DNA of 64,000 bases, taken from positions 164,462 to 228,461 of the forward strand of contig WSUB01000055.1 of NCBI GenBank assembly GCA_019633425.1, in the 5' to 3' direction. The stretch is from Tulasnella sp. 424. Lineage: Eukaryota; Basidiomycota; Agaricomycetes; Cantharellales; Tulasnellaceae. The notes beneath the pieces are model-generated. The model saw only the letters and a program-made list of their open reading frames with translations, searched no databases and was not told the DNA's origin. The position numbers and the translations under genes were made by a program. Below are positions 35,759 to 47,681 of this stretch, in pieces (the stretch's first letter is position 1; each line of letters opens with the position of its first letter).

Positions 35759-37123
35759 GAGCAAGAGGAACCTGGTTGTGGGGGGTGGGCAGAACCGCAA
35801 TGGCTTGTTCTTGTTTGTTGAGTTAGGATCGTACTCATCGTTCGAAAGGTCCCCCTGGATCGTGCTCTCCATATGTTTTGGTGATTTCGGAGTCTGAAGA
35901 GACTTCTTCTCCTCACATAAACAGTATACTTTATACTTTATGTATAGTGACCTTGCTCGGTGCGAGATTCGAGGAAAAGGGACGGGCCGCGGCGCAATGA
36001 TGGATACCAGACAAAGAATGCAATCAAACGGAAGTTTTGCATGTAATTGACGTGCGAGAAATTCCCTTAATCGAAACTTCAACTTGGATGCGTTCATGCA
36101 TTCAGCGCGGGGCTCCCTGAGCCCAATATTAATGGATTCAGGGATTTTTCTCGCTCCGTCCCGCAGAGCGGCGTTCCATAAAGTATCGAGGAGGTGTAGC
36201 TAATTAACACGTGAAAAGGGACAAACAAGCAGGATATTTGAATGGCATCATGACGATGAAAGGAGGTGGGGTTAATATTAGGATTAAACAAAGACATATG
36301 TATGAGAGTCTAACATATTAGGGAAACAGGAGACTTGAATCGCGTGTATGAGGCTTAAAATCTCGACGGAGCGAGTTCAGTTGCTGAAGAAGTCTGCATG
36401 TTGTTCGTGTTCCCTTGCAGTTAGACCACCAAGAGTTCATACAACACGTCCTTCGCCTTTCCGTTGTAACGGCAGTACTGTTTGACATGAGGGTCAAGGG
36501 CTAGATTTGGAGATCTTCCGCGGGCAGGCGTTTTTTTGTCATGACATCTAGGATGCTGCTATGGAACTCCAACTGGACACACAAGCGAGCGCGGCTGGCG
36601 GAGGAAGAGCCCGCCGACCTAGAAGGATGTGGTGGAATGAGCCTGAGGGCTGAGAGGGTGAAGAGGAAGAGGTGGCAAGGAGACAGACCAATTGTCCTTG
36701 CCGAAGATGCACAACTTGACAGCAAATTGCCGTTGACGCTTGTACCGACGGAGGAACCAGATGCTCTCGGTGCACGATTGTGGAAGCACGACGGGGAACT
36801 CTTCAAATGCGGACATAGTAGCAGGCATTCGGATCCGGAGGAAGGGTTCAGACCCTTAACTGGAGGGTGCTGTAGGCCTGTACTTAAGTGCCGCGCGGAA
36901 AGTGGGAGACGATGTTATTTGACATCGACGTTGTCACTCACTGAAACGGCTAGAATTGATAAGCAAGTTACAAATCAGACTAAACGTCACGAAACTAAGG
37001 GAAAGGAAGTGCAGAGGAAAATGGAAGAGGCGGAGCGGAAGTCGCTGAACGACCGGAAAAGCCGATGGGCGCTTAAAGACATCGTAAATGCTGCTGGTAA
37101 GACCCATTCATACCATGACGGGT
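35759..37123. other. Intergenic: LIN1-like promoter and a degenerate repeat block
   Basis: The first part should hold the promoter of the LIN1-like gene. A plus-strand frame beginning at 36541 stays open, but part of it is shared with 40540–40745 and its far end runs antisense through the TPR array, so it is not accepted as a gene. Confidence 0.45.
36690..37110 (+). repeat. Direct repeat left of the kinase–TPR gene
   Basis: The blocks ACAACTTGACAGC, AAATGCGGACATAGTAGCAGG and an approximately 50-base stretch from 37057 (AAAGCCGATGGGCGCTTAAA onward) match 40540–40745 in the same orientation and order. About 220 bases between the last two blocks are absent from the right copy. Identity unknown. 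Confidence 0.65.
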
Positions 37124-39481
37124 TCAAGGAATTTCTTGCGCTTGGGTGTATGGCACTTCGGCCTGGGTGTATTTGGATTGAAGACGGTAGAGGCGTCCCA
37201 AGCCATCCAACGTGTTCGCTCGGCCCTTGTCGTCACCGATGCGAGTGTATATTTCTTGCGCTTGGGTGTACGACTCTTCTGCCTGGGTGTATTTGGATTG
37301 ACGACGGTAGACGCCTCCCAGGTCATACAACGTGTGCGCTCGGCTACTGTCATCACCGATGCGAGTGTATATTTCTTGCGCTTGGGTGAACGACTCTTCG
37401 GCCTGGGTGTATTTGGATTGATGATGGTAGACGTCTCCAAGGCCACGCAACGTGTTCGCTCGGCCCTGGTCCTCACCGGTGCGAGTGTATATTTCTTGCG
37501 CCTGGGTGAACGACTCTTCGGCCTGGGTGTATTTGGATTGAAGATCATAGAGGCGTCCCATGCCATACAACGTGTTTGCTCGGCCGTTGTCGTCACCGAT
37601 GCGAGCGAATATTTCTTGCGCTTGGGTGTACGACTCTTCTGCCTGGGTGTATTTGGATTGACGACGGTAGACGCCTCCCAGGCCATACAACGTGCGCGCT
37701 CGGCCCCTGTCATCACCGATGCGATTATATATGTCTTGCGCTTGGGTGAACGACTCTTCGGCTTGGGTGTAGTTGGATTGAAGAAAATAGACCTTTCCCA
37801 AAGAATACAACGCATTTGCGGCCGCTGGTCGGTGACCTGAGGATCTCGCGACAGACAGTGCTTGCTGAAACAATATGGCAGCATTTTCATAGTTACTCTG
37901 GTTGAGTTGCACGGAACCCGATGCCATTAAAAGTCCGACGGTCGGGAGTCTAGGACCCGAAGGCTTCCCACCTGATGGGGGAATTGATGGCTGGAAGGAG
38001 ACGCACGTTAATAATGTTCGTATCCAAATTAGTGGGGACTCACGATCCGTCTTAGCTGAGTGCAGCATTGAGCAACGGTGGGTCTGGCTTTGGGATCGAA
38101 CGCCCAACAATCTGTCATCAGACTACAAAGTCTGATGATCTGCCCCAGTTGAGCATCTTCGCGAGCCGAAGGGACGTCTCCTTGGATGACAGTTAATGCT
38201 ATAGCACCTGCTGACTCGAGTTCGGCAAATGGAAGTTTGTCGGTTATGACCTAGGAAGGATCAGTTGACGGGATTCAGCAATCACAAGTCGAACCCCGAA
38301 CAATTTGTGGGTGAACCCACCTCCCAGCAGATCCAACTGCCTGCCCAGATATCACTCGACAAACGGGGATGTTTCCCATTCACAACCTCAGGAGGCGCCC
38401 AGCGGAGGGACCACGCGGGTCCTGTCAAGGTTAACTGATTCCCGGTGGCACCGACGTGTATTTGCGGGCAATCTTTCTCCGTGGTCGGATCATTTCCTTG
38501 GACCTCTCGGCCCATCCCTTCGACCGTGGTCCCTTCTTCTGGCTCAGTGATAGCACGGGCCGAGCCAAAGTCGGTAATGATTGCGCGATAGGACGAGCTG
38601 ACCAGAATGTTGAACTAAGGAAACGTTCGGTGAGACAGCAGGCTCTAAATGAGTGTAGATCGACCAACTGACCGATTTAAGGTCGCCGTGGCAAATCGGT
38701 GGCTGACGGGTATGTAGGTACTTGATCCCCTCAAATGTATCCTGGATCTGGAATAAACACGCGATTGGCTGTTCCTGGGTCTCCTGCATAGACGAGTTTC
38801 GCTCACAAGTGAAACGCGTTCCAGAATTTCCCACTCTCCGGTGGCAAGGAATTCGCTTATATTTCCATTCGGTTCCCAGGACATAACTATCCAGGCCTTT
38901 CCATTTTCGAGGTCCTCGACAAACCCGATCAATCGGACGATATTCTCATGTGACAGCCCAGCCATCACCCCTACTTCATGAACAAATTCCTAGGTGAAAT
39001 TCATAAGCCTTGTATCGCGAGCGATAGGTATTATCCTTCCTACCCTGGAAACCTTTGGTTGTGTCCTAGCATCGCCGAGTCGGAGCTTCTTCACGGCCAC
39101 AGCCTGTTTAGAATTCCATATGTAACGTTTGAATGTCGCTTTGGCGACGTCGGCCTTGCCACCACTTGAACCAGATATCTCTGAAGGAAAGATGATTGCG
39201 CTTGGAGAAATCCTGAAGCTCGAGAGCCCATCCAGTCTTTCCCTCTGCGATATTCTTGTCAGTGGTCGGGAACACTGAGAACGATAGATACGACCCACTA
39301 CAGACTGTTTCTTCTTCGGTGCTGAGGCTTCAGCGACTTCAGTTACAGCGCCTTCGTGTCCGTCTAGGACGTGACCTTGGTCAATATTTTCATTCGTCGT
39401 GGGGGTGTGAGACCCCGACGTCGGGATCCGAACCCCGGGGTTGCGAAATGGCTCGAGGAACCTCAAGGCAAGTTTCGGCAT
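37124..39481 (-). CDS. Protein kinase with C-terminal TPR array
   Basis: A minus-strand multi-exon gene from ATG 39481. Kinase motifs are a Gly-containing loop (SGSSGGKADVAKATF), VAVKKLR (VAIK lysine), a possible alphaC/beta4 region EFVHEVGVMAGLSHENIVRL, ICHGDLKS (catalytic loop with HGDLK in place of HRDLK), NILVSSSYRAIITDFGSAR (DFG), WAPPEV, SDIWAGSWICWEVITDKLPF and DCWAFDPKARPTVAQC. This resembles the expanded tyrosine-kinase-like family of mushroom genomes. After RRI an intron leads to about seven TPR units of 40 residues (YTQAEESFTQAQEIYTRIGD type). The last unit ends abruptly at AQEIP-stop where related units read AQEIYTRIGDD. Introns at GDLKS, WICWE and RVSL join in phase. It probably works in signalling through TPR-mediated protein contacts. 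Confidence 0.8.
37125..37845 (-). repeat. 120-bp tandem DNA repeat encoding the TPR units
   Basis: Successive 120-base units begin with the same TATTTCTTGCGC…CTTGGGTG sequence on the plus strand at about 37250, 37370, 37490, 37610 and 37730. Similarity is high at DNA level, including third positions, which suggests recent expansion or conversion. Confidence 0.9.
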
Positions 39482-40539
39482 CGATCAAAGGTTTGAAATA
39501 TTTCGTCTATTCGGTGAGTATAGTAGACGGAAGTATGAGGTGGTGGATAGACGAGTGGTGGAACCGCCTTTTGAGCCCGCGTAACGCCGGTGTGGACAAG
39601 TGGCTTGCCTCGTGATATAGTTATGTGAGTTGAAAAGTGCAGATCTTCTGCAAACAGTGTCCCTTTGCACATGGATGGCTTGCCTACTAATTTGCGGAAG
39701 ATGTCAGACTAAATATACAGTACTTGCAATGGTAGAATGTCGGTGATCAACGATTCCTTACCTCGTGGAATCACGTGCACCTCGCAATCCAATTCGGTGC
39801 TCCCGTACTTTTGGACGATAAGGAGACAATTAAGCACTCAAATTATATAGCGTCGCATTCTGCGACTTCGCCCGCTACTTCAGTCCTCCATTGGTGCCAC
39901 TGATTTGTAAATCCTAATCCCCTCGGTGGCTGCATTATCATGCTCCAGCGACGAGACTTCGTCGTGCCTACGCCAATCCCAATTCCGAGAGTGTTCCAGA
40001 GCTGGTCACCATTCCAAATATCGTATGCGATTTAGTCATCCCTTCCCTGACCTATGCCATGTTCGGTTGCCTGTGTGCATGTTTTGACACGTTGTTCTCC
40101 TTCTATGATGTTCTCCGCCGTTCTCCACCGTTCTCTGCGTCTTCCCCCCTGCGATGATATTCCATCCCCTGCTATTCTATCGTGCCTCCTATCATAATTT
40201 TCTCTCACCCTTGGTCCTCTTTCTAGATCTCTCGGGTTTTGATTTTGGTTTGCTTGTACTTGTATTGTTGCGGCCTTACACCTTGTAATATTCTACCATT
40301 TTGAGAAGGTATCACTGCTCAGCATTTCGTAAACTTAACGAGTATGTAGCCTCCTTTTGAGAACGGCCAGAGAGGTGCCTACATCATATCAAACTTTGGG
40401 ATTCTCAGGCGAAGGTTTGTAATCACGTGCGATCAGTAAAAATCACGTGTGGTGTCGTTAAGGAGCCCCTCCCCCAAACCCCCTCCTTAAGAGACCCTCT
40501 ACTAAAGTAGCGGGGATTAATACCAAGGATCACTGCCGG

Positions 40540-40745
40540 AGACGGACAAGTTAACAGCGACTTCATCGACTCGTTCCCACAAAGAAGCATCGTTGAGGAT
40601 GGAGTTGCAGTTGACGCCTGGAAATGCTCTGGGCGGTCATGCCGCTTGGGGGCACTATCGTTAAATGCGGACACACTAGCAGGATAACCGAGAAAGCCGA
40701 TGGGCGCTTAAAGACGTCGTAAATGCTGCTGGTAAGAGCCATCCA
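40540..40745 (+). repeat. Direct repeat right of the kinase–TPR gene
   Basis: It matches 36690–37110 in the same orientation. The clearest part is AAAGCCGATGGGCGCTTAAA followed by AGACGTCGTAAATGCTGCTG at 40693–40732. The two copies flank the kinase–TPR gene. Confidence 0.65.
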
Positions 40746-40814
40746 TGACTAGCCTAGGGAACAGGTGATGATGGATGGGGGAATTGATCAGGGAAGGACA
40801 ACGTATTTCCAAAA

Positions 40815-40910
40815 AGGGAAAAGAAAAGCGCAGCACGACGAGTTCAACCGGCTCCCTAGGCGGTAGTCCGCTGCGGTAAGGACACTAGTGTCCTCGACGG
40901 GACCTGCCTA
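40815..40910 (-). repeat. SINE-like repeat, internally deleted copy
   Basis: It shares ACGAGTTCAACCGGCTCCCT, GGCGGTA-TCCGCTGCGGT and AAGGAC…GTGTCC with the copies at 57.7 and 58.4 kb, but lacks the GCGAACCCC (B-box-like) part. Confidence 0.6.
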
Positions 40911-41243
40911 TAGCTTAAATAACCCTCTTTTGTCCGGGCTCGACGGCTGAGTTGCTGAGCCACATGTACACCCTTGATTAACCTCACCTCCAAATTAATG
41001 TCGGCCCGCTGCGGAACCACCTTCTTCGGTTAGAATAGCCAAGAGCGTCTTGTGCTGATTACTGCTGGAGGGGTCAGAGTCTGACGCACGACTCCAGACA
41101 GGCGTTTTTAGTGCTTGCCGTCGAAGACGAACCGGTGTCGGGGATCTCACCTATGGGTTGTTTGCTTATATGTATGTATGATCTCCAATATTGACCGTCA
41201 TCCGCTGACGAACATCCTCTGAAACCCGTCCTCAGAGTAGGCC

Positions 41244-41795
41244 ATGCAAGCAGCACGTAACATTAACGGAAACCATACCGAGGTGCTCGTTCAATCATAC
41301 GGCGACCGCATCCTCGTCCTCGTGACTCAACTCGGCAAAGTCGGATGCCTCGTAAGTCGACTCTCCGCAACCTACCAAAAATCCTTCTGAAATATAACAA
41401 AACCACCCCTATCTTTGTCTCTCAAGATCCAAGCTTCCATCCCAGCGGCAACTCCCCTCCCACCGCCTCTCGCACCACCAGCACTTGCACCAATCCCACC
41501 CGCAATCACGCTCGCACCTCTCTTGGGACAGCCACCATCGGGAATGCAGACGGTGTATAATTTGTACGCGTCCCAAATCGCCGCGATATTGTGGGCGCAT
41601 GAAGGTGGAGACGGATCGAGTCGAAGGCCGGTTGTCGTCGGGTTGGCGCTGAAGAGGTCAAAGACCGCTGTGGACTCTGCGTTGGTGGCGGATAGTGGCG
41701 GCGATGAAGAGACAGGAGGTGCTGGAGAGGCATCAGAGGAGGATAGGGAGCTGTTTAGGAATGTGATGGAGATGATAAAGGAAGTGCTTGGGTGA
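41244..41795 (+). CDS. Proteasome assembly chaperone 3 (PAC3/POC3-like)
   Basis: Two exons (41244–41351 and 41427–41795) join in phase, 158 aa. The protein starts MQAARNINGNHTEVLVQSYG, then DRILVLVTQLGKVGCLIQAS, a proline-rich linker with PLLGQPPSGMQTVYNLYASQ, IAAILWAH and RRPVVVGLALKRS, followed by an acidic stretch and FRNVMEMIKEVLG. These strand and helix blocks match the small fungal and animal chaperones that pair with PAC4 to assemble the 20S core alpha ring. Its stop lies about 200 bases from the convergent F-box gene. Confidence 0.8.
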
Positions 41796-41999
41796 CAGAC
41801 TGCCCCGGGGATGCGAGGCTGGACAGTAGGATTTACATCACAAACGGCATGAATATAAAGTAGGTATATACAGTATGCACGCATGTCACAGACTTGGAAA
41901 GAATTTGAATGCTACTCTACAAAAATGACCAGCAAAAGAACATGAGTCGGTGACCTAACAAAAGTTCATACGAAACGGAACGGCATCTCCCTCCAGCCT

Positions 42000-43965
42000 C
42001 TACTGCTCTCCTGCCAAGAGACTAGGCTGGAACTTCCTCCCCATCAACTTTTTAAGTTCGTCCATATGCTCCTTCTCAAGCTTCTCGCACTGTCCAACCC
42101 AAAGTTCCTGCAACTCGGCCGCTTTTCTCTCCTTGGCGCCTTGCTGCGTCCTTGCTTTGACGAACCGAAGAAGCGCATCTCCGCTGAACGTACAGTTTTC
42201 AAACACGAGTTTGCTAAGCCTTGGACAGAGCACTCCCGCGGTTAACCGTGACGTCGACGATGACGGACTAGCGTTGGGAGCGGTGGGGGGAAGCTGCTCG
42301 GTGATCTCGCAAAGCGAATCCAGGACGTGGTCCGGGAACTGCGTGTGATGACACCTGAACGACTGCAAATGCGGCAACGCGTCGAAACACCACCAATCGT
42401 TGTCCGCGGACGGGTTCGGCGTGCTGATTTCGTTGATCCGTAAACGAGTTATGTGGGGTACACCTGATCGGACGATCATACCGTGAAGGGACTTGGCGAT
42501 ACACCCGTCCCATCGTGCTCCGAGTTCGTTCCCCAGTTTGAGTTTCTCCAGGCACGGGGCGACGAGGTGGTCCAAGATGAACGGGATGTCCATGCTTTGG
42601 AGCGAGAGGATCCGGAGCATCGGAAGGTTGATTGGAGATTCCCTGTGCACAAGGATGGTATCGTCCCGCTGGCTCTTGTTCCCAGCGAGGACAAAGACGT
42701 GAAGTTCCGGCGAGGCGGCGAGGATGTCGAGGACTTTATCCACGGGAGTGGTGTACGAGTACATGTGAGGTTCGTCGATTTGGATGCTCTTGAGCTTCCC
42801 GCCGTAGAACAAGGGCAAGTCGTACGACGGCACGCCGTTCTCCAAGCAAAACGTGGTCACGTTCGGAGCGTCCCCAAAGAGGTTGTCCATCGACCGGAAG
42901 TCGGCCATGTCGGATTCGGCGTCGAACGTGTGGTTTTGGTGCAGGTTGAGAGCGACGTGACGAGCGATGGGTTTGGATTGAGCGCCAGAGAGGGTAACGG
43001 AAGGAGTTGGGGATGACCAGACTGAGGAGACGGCGGATTGGGAGGATGAGTCGGGAGATTCGGGATCGGATGATGCTGGGATGCAGCCTTGTAAGAAAGC
43101 GTTCGCTACACGGCCTCCCATTCGATATACACTATATCGGTCGTGGGTATTTTTAGTGCTTTGATCTGTGTGGGTGATGATCATCATTACACATACCGGA
43201 AGATCCGTACTCGATTCCAGTGCTGCTTCAATAGCCCAACAAAGGGTTCTATTTGGTTCATAGGTGGGTCGTATTTCCATTGGGTGGGTGAATCGGAGAT
43301 GATGACATGAAGTGGGCAAGCTCGAGCTTGTTGGAAAAAGAGGGCCGCAAGTGCCGCCGGGTCCCGTCGAGTGAGCCGAATGTGGATGGTTGACCACGCT
43401 CTCGGGGTGGTTTGGATCATCCGCCGCCAGGCTCGGCATACATGCGACATTCTAAAACGACCATAAAAATTTGAGCGCTTCAAGTAGAAGAACACGATAC
43501 GACGTGCATAACGAAAAAAGACACTCACGACAAAGCCGAAAGTTCGTTATCCGCCGTAACAAACTCGAAAACCTCCCCCATCACCTCCGGCGGTAACATC
43601 CCCACTGCTGCCAACGAGTATTTCTTCTGCCATATATCTCTAGAAATGGCATCATACTCCTTTTGGAGGGCGTCTAGTTGAGCTTTGAGGATAGCGGCTT
43701 TTTCTTCTTCGACTTGAAGTTGCGCGATCAACGCGGTTCGTTCTTCTTTTCGTGCGGTTGTGAGTATTGCGCCGTATGCATGGCTGGTGGTGGTTGATTT
43801 TATGATATTAGTGCGTGATGGTGAGCTATTTGACATGACTGGTGGGTGTCGCTGATGGACTCGTTTGGAAGATGCTGATGAGATGATGAGTGGATTAACT
43901 GCAGTGGTTCGACGGGGAGGAGTTTTGGGGACGGATGAATTTGTGGTTTCGCGTCGTTTTGACAT
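42000..43965 (-). CDS. F-box domain protein with N-terminal coiled coil
   Basis: Three exons join in phase (43529–43965, 43197–43451, 42000–43131), 607 aa. The basic Ser/Thr-rich N-terminus is followed by a coiled coil (ERTALIAQLQVEEEKAAILK) and an F-box split by the first intron: GMLPPEVMGEVFEFVTADNE, then LSALSMSHVCRAWRRMIQTT and PRAWSTI. The remainder has leucine-rich-repeat character (LPMLRILSLQSMDIPFILDH, CPRLSKLVFENCTFSGDALL) and ends in a charged helix. It is a likely SCF adaptor with unknown substrate. It is divergent from SDHAF4 with a 247-base shared upstream region. Confidence 0.85.
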
Positions 43966-44212
43966 GGTTTGAGTGAAGACAAAGAGAAGGGGTGTATCTA
44001 TGTAAGAGGAGGCAGCGACGGGGAGGGGACAAGGGAGGCTCGGTTCGATGAAAGCGTTGGATCAACAAAGGCGTAAAAAGATAAACAACAAAAACAAACG
44101 CCCCGACGCTTATTCAGCAGCCCTTAGCCGACACTCACGTGCTTCATTTTCCGCAATTTCCCTACATTCCACCACCGAAATCCCCAATCTCACTTTCTCT
44201 CTAGTTTCAACG
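43966..44212. promoter_or_regulatory. Short divergent promoter region
   Basis: The 247 bases between the F-box start on the minus strand and the SDHAF4 start on the plus strand must contain both promoters. No specific element is identified. Confidence 0.5.
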
Positions 44213-44704
44213 ATGACAAGTCTACTACAAAGTTTACGAGCAACTGCAACAAGGTCTAATCGCGTCGGAACTCGCTCCCTATCCTCTTCTCTACCAGTTT
44301 ACCGAAACGTGCCGAATTTCAATCGACCCGGCCCACCACCACTTCCAGCCGAAGACCAAAAAGAGTTCGAAGAGCTCGTCAGAAAGGCGCAAGCTCCTCT
44401 ATCTGGAGATAGTGCCAAAGCTGCAGAGGGAGTTGGTCAGCTGGATGTGAAGACCGTTTCAGCCGATGGTAGGGGCCCTTTCTTCTGGTGCATCGGTCAA
44501 GTGACTGACACAAAGTTCCGCGTCTCTGCATCTTTTACTTGAACAGGAGACCTCGTTCATCCAGACGCTCGTCCAAAACCTTCACCTGATTTCGTGGGTG
44601 ACGTAAACCCCGAAACCGGTGAACAGGGCGGACCCAAGAAAAATCCTCTTAATTGGGGAGCCGATGGCGAATGGACTTATGGTGGACGTGCGGTTGACTT
44701 TTAA
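44213..44704 (+). CDS. Succinate dehydrogenase assembly factor 4 (Sdh8-like)
   Basis: Two exons (44213–44468 and 44547–44704) join in phase, 137 aa. The N-terminus MTSLLQSLRATATRSNRVGT is a typical mitochondrial presequence. The conserved C-terminal motif reads PDFVGDVNPETGEQGGPKKN, PLNWGADGEWTYGGRAVDF and stop, the hallmark of SDHAF4/Sdh8. That factor chaperones flavinylated SdhA during complex II assembly and protects against oxidative stress. No lesions are seen. Confidence 0.93.
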
Positions 44705-45319
44705 TGTGATGATATTATATACGCTACAGCTGACGGTAATGCCATACACGATGCGGTCCTATGGTGGTGAGATGGGTGTCAGTCATCTCGTCTACCCGTA
44801 ACGGAGCAGATAGGAAAGATAACGAGGAAAGGGGTCAGACTGTTGAGCTTTAAAGGTATTAAGCATGGGCTTAGAAGCCTCATATACTCTAGTTTGTAAT
44901 TTGGAACATCATGCGAAATGCGAGGGGTTGAGGAGAAAGATGCCCGTTGAATACCGACTCACCTAGTATCTGCCCGTAATGCGCTTGACGATACCAGCCC
45001 TCATCGATGCTCCACCCAGCCCGATTGAGGCTCGCCAACTGGATGAGGGTTCAACGCCACTGCGATGTCGTCGTAAAATTTGTGTTGGGACTGGCTGAAG
45101 GCTTATGAGAATCTCGGCGACTTAGGTAAGCTTTTTTCCCCGGTGCGATAGGCTTGCAGCCACAGGAGGCTTTCGGTTCGGCGGGCCTAAAGCACACGAG
45201 CGACCTTGACTACTTATACTTCCCCTCTCTCACCACACACACCAATACCTAGCTTCTATTCCCTCCTTTAACAACACCCTCCATCTACGACTTGTAGAGG
45301 GTGCATTACTCGCTGCTTA
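44705..45319. other. Intergenic: SDHAF4 3' end to PQ-loop gene promoter
   Basis: No gene is seen. A pyrimidine-rich CACCACACACACC tract lies upstream of the PQ-loop start. Confidence 0.45.
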
Positions 45320-47681
45320 ATGATCTGGTTTGCACCCGAGACTGCCACTTTGAGCGTCGTACTCGGGTACACTTCTATCACTTGCTGGCTCGGAGCTCAA
45401 CTTCCGTGAGTATTCCGTACTTTCCGTGCTGTCGACTCAACTGGGAAGGAACGTGGTAGCGTTGAAGGAGAGATTCATGGAGGCGCCTAAGCGTCATCGC
45501 TGTTGGCCAGGAATTTCGATTTAAACCGACGCGATGGGAATAGCGTGGCAGCATGCAAGGAGCCTCTCATTGGGGCACTTTGACTCCATAAACGCGTTCC
45601 CGAATCCAGCAGCCCTCTTCTTCGCCTGCGCATCATCATTGCGTCAGAACTTCGTTTTGCTGACTCTGGCATTCGCCTTAACCCCCAGCCAGATTATCGA
45701 GAATTTCAAAACTCAGTCAGTCGATGGTCTCGCCCTACCCTTCCTCGTCAATTGGCTCTTTGGGGATGCAACCAACTTGATCGGATGCATCCTAACGGAT
45801 CAACTACCATTCCAGGTGAGCTCGTGAGCCAATAATTGTCCGCCCGTTTTCATTATTGACAATGTGACCCACTCAACCCCGTTCCTAGAAATATCTCGCC
45901 AGTTACTTCTGCCTCGTGGACATATGCCTCGTCGCACAATTCGTCCACTACTCAGACCTGTTCAAGTCGCACAAGGGGAAAGAATTAGGCGACGAAGAGA
46001 ATGAGTCTGAACCTCCTCCCACAGCGGTGCCGTACACGCCGTCGCGGATTACCTCACCCCAAGTGCGGTATCGCCAAATCCACAACGCGGCCGCCAACAT
46101 CGCTGCCGCTGCCGCCACCGCCGCGTACGAGTTTGAGCAAACCTACGAGCAACCTGCTGCCGTCGCCGGGCCCTCGTCAGGGGGAGTTGCACCTCCGCGC
46201 AGAGCGGCGAGTACGGGTGCGCTGAGAAAAGCTTCACGCTCACCCTCTGACATGCGAAGACACGGAAAGGGACCCAGCACGATTACAGCACCTCCCCCAA
46301 ATCAAGCTCCGTATGAAGATGAGGATGGAGATGAAGTTCCAGCGATGTACGAGAGCTTCCATTCTGAAGGAGGGAAAGCGAAGGATTTCGCTAGGCGGAG
46401 ACCACCACTTGCCACCCTACAAATGTCGTCTCATTCCGACGCCCCTTCGGATGATCAAGAGCAACCTCCTGAGACGGCCGTATCGACCACTTCGAGAGGG
46501 AGAAAGTTGACAAGGCAGAACTACATCATGCCGATGCCCGGTCAAAGATTACCTCTGCACATCGACCCGAACGCGCCGCCACTACCCTATCAGAGTTTTG
46601 AAGGAGAGGAAGGAGACCTTACGGCTTCGCAGATCTCACATCGTAGAGCTGCCTCTCTGATGAGCACGGAACGCAATAATTCTGTCTCGAGGCGGAGTGC
46701 GACGATCGTGTTCTTGGGAGTGTGGGCGTTGTTTGGTGTTGGAGGGTTGATGGGGAGCGGGAAATACAGCGGAACGGCGCTGCTGAGGCGAAGCACCAGC
46801 AGTGGGGAGAGCGTTGGCAAAGTTTGGGGCGAATCCGATGCGGTTGCATCATCCTTCATCCCTGGTCATGATCCGCCTCCACCTTCAGCGGATAGTCCTC
46901 CTTCCGACTCGTCCTTCATCTATTCTGTTCTCGCATCATCTTCGCCCTCATTCTCATCAGCATCCCGGCATCACGACGACCAACCTCACGCACCGAAACC
47001 CAAGAAACCCATCCGCTCCCGCAAACTCATCATCGGACGCATTTCAGCTTGGCTATGTACGACTTTATATCTCACTTCAAGGTTGCCTCAAATTTGGAAG
47101 AATGTGCGTTTTTTTTTCTTCTGCCTTTTTCTTCGTCACATCTTGCGGGATCAATTAACTGAGACTTTTTCTGCTTCGGTTCCCAGTTCGTTCGCAAGTC
47201 TGTAGAAGGCCTCTCTATTACCTTATTCGTTGCCGCTTTCCTGGGAAACACTTTCTACGTTTCGTCGATTTTGACGAACCCGATTATGAACCACCCTACG
47301 GAAGCTAGAGCAGAATACATTAGAGAAACCATCCCGTAGGTCGTGATCTTTGACCATTTTGGGAACTCGGTTGAGAACCATGTGTTGACGATCCTGACCT
47401 TTGACTATAGGTACCTCCTTGGTTCAGGTGGCACACTCCTATTCGACATTACGATCGTCTCTCAAAGCTTTATCTACGCCGGACGAAAACCGCGGCCTGC
47501 TAGAACTGCAAGCATAAGTGGCTATGGCGGCTCGGTTGTCAATCGGCGGTCGGTTATCAGTCGACGGAGAAGCGCAACGGTTGGAGAGGAGGAACGGCTT
47601 TTGGGTGCTTCTGGGAGGAGCGAGAGTTGGGGAAATGTACGGAGGAGTGTGAGTCAGAAGCCGTATGGTACGATGTCGTAG
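45320..47681 (+). CDS. PQ-loop vacuolar cationic amino acid transporter (YPQ-like)
   Basis: Five exons join in phase (45320–45405, 45689–45815, 45889–47103, 47187–47335, 47411–47681), 615 aa. The first PQ loop is LGAQLPQIIENFKTQSVDGL with the following LVNWLFGDATNLIGC. The second is SRLPQIWKNFVRKSVEGLSI with LFVAAFLGNTFYVSSI. Hydrophobic helices flank both. Between the two halves lies a long disordered Ala/Pro/Ser-rich insert of about 330 residues, larger than in animal relatives. Yeast Ypq proteins and animal PQLC2 export cationic amino acids from the vacuole or lysosome. The first intron, 283 bases, is unusually long for this window. Confidence 0.9.

Larger units (their letters stand above)
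39482..41243. other. Intergenic, repeat-containing
   Basis: No gene is supported. It contains the right-hand direct repeat (40540–40745) and a rearranged copy of the SINE-like repeat (40815–40910). The rest should include the kinase–TPR promoter and the upstream region of PAC3. Confidence 0.5.

Noticed and set aside
36541..37840. Long plus-strand open frames of 250–282 codons
   Set aside because: They run antisense through the uniform TPR array and have no protein-like features of their own.
37125..37845. Regular 120-bp repeats as a CRISPR-like array
   Set aside because: They are coding TPR units in a eukaryotic kinase gene, without unique spacers.
42483..43016. Plus-strand open frame of 177 codons
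   Set aside because: It is antisense to the well-supported F-box gene at 42000–43965.
45534..45827. Separate plus-strand ORF starting inside the first PQ-loop gene intron
   Set aside because: Its 3' half is exon 2 of the PQ-loop gene; the 5' half is intronic sequence that happens to be open.
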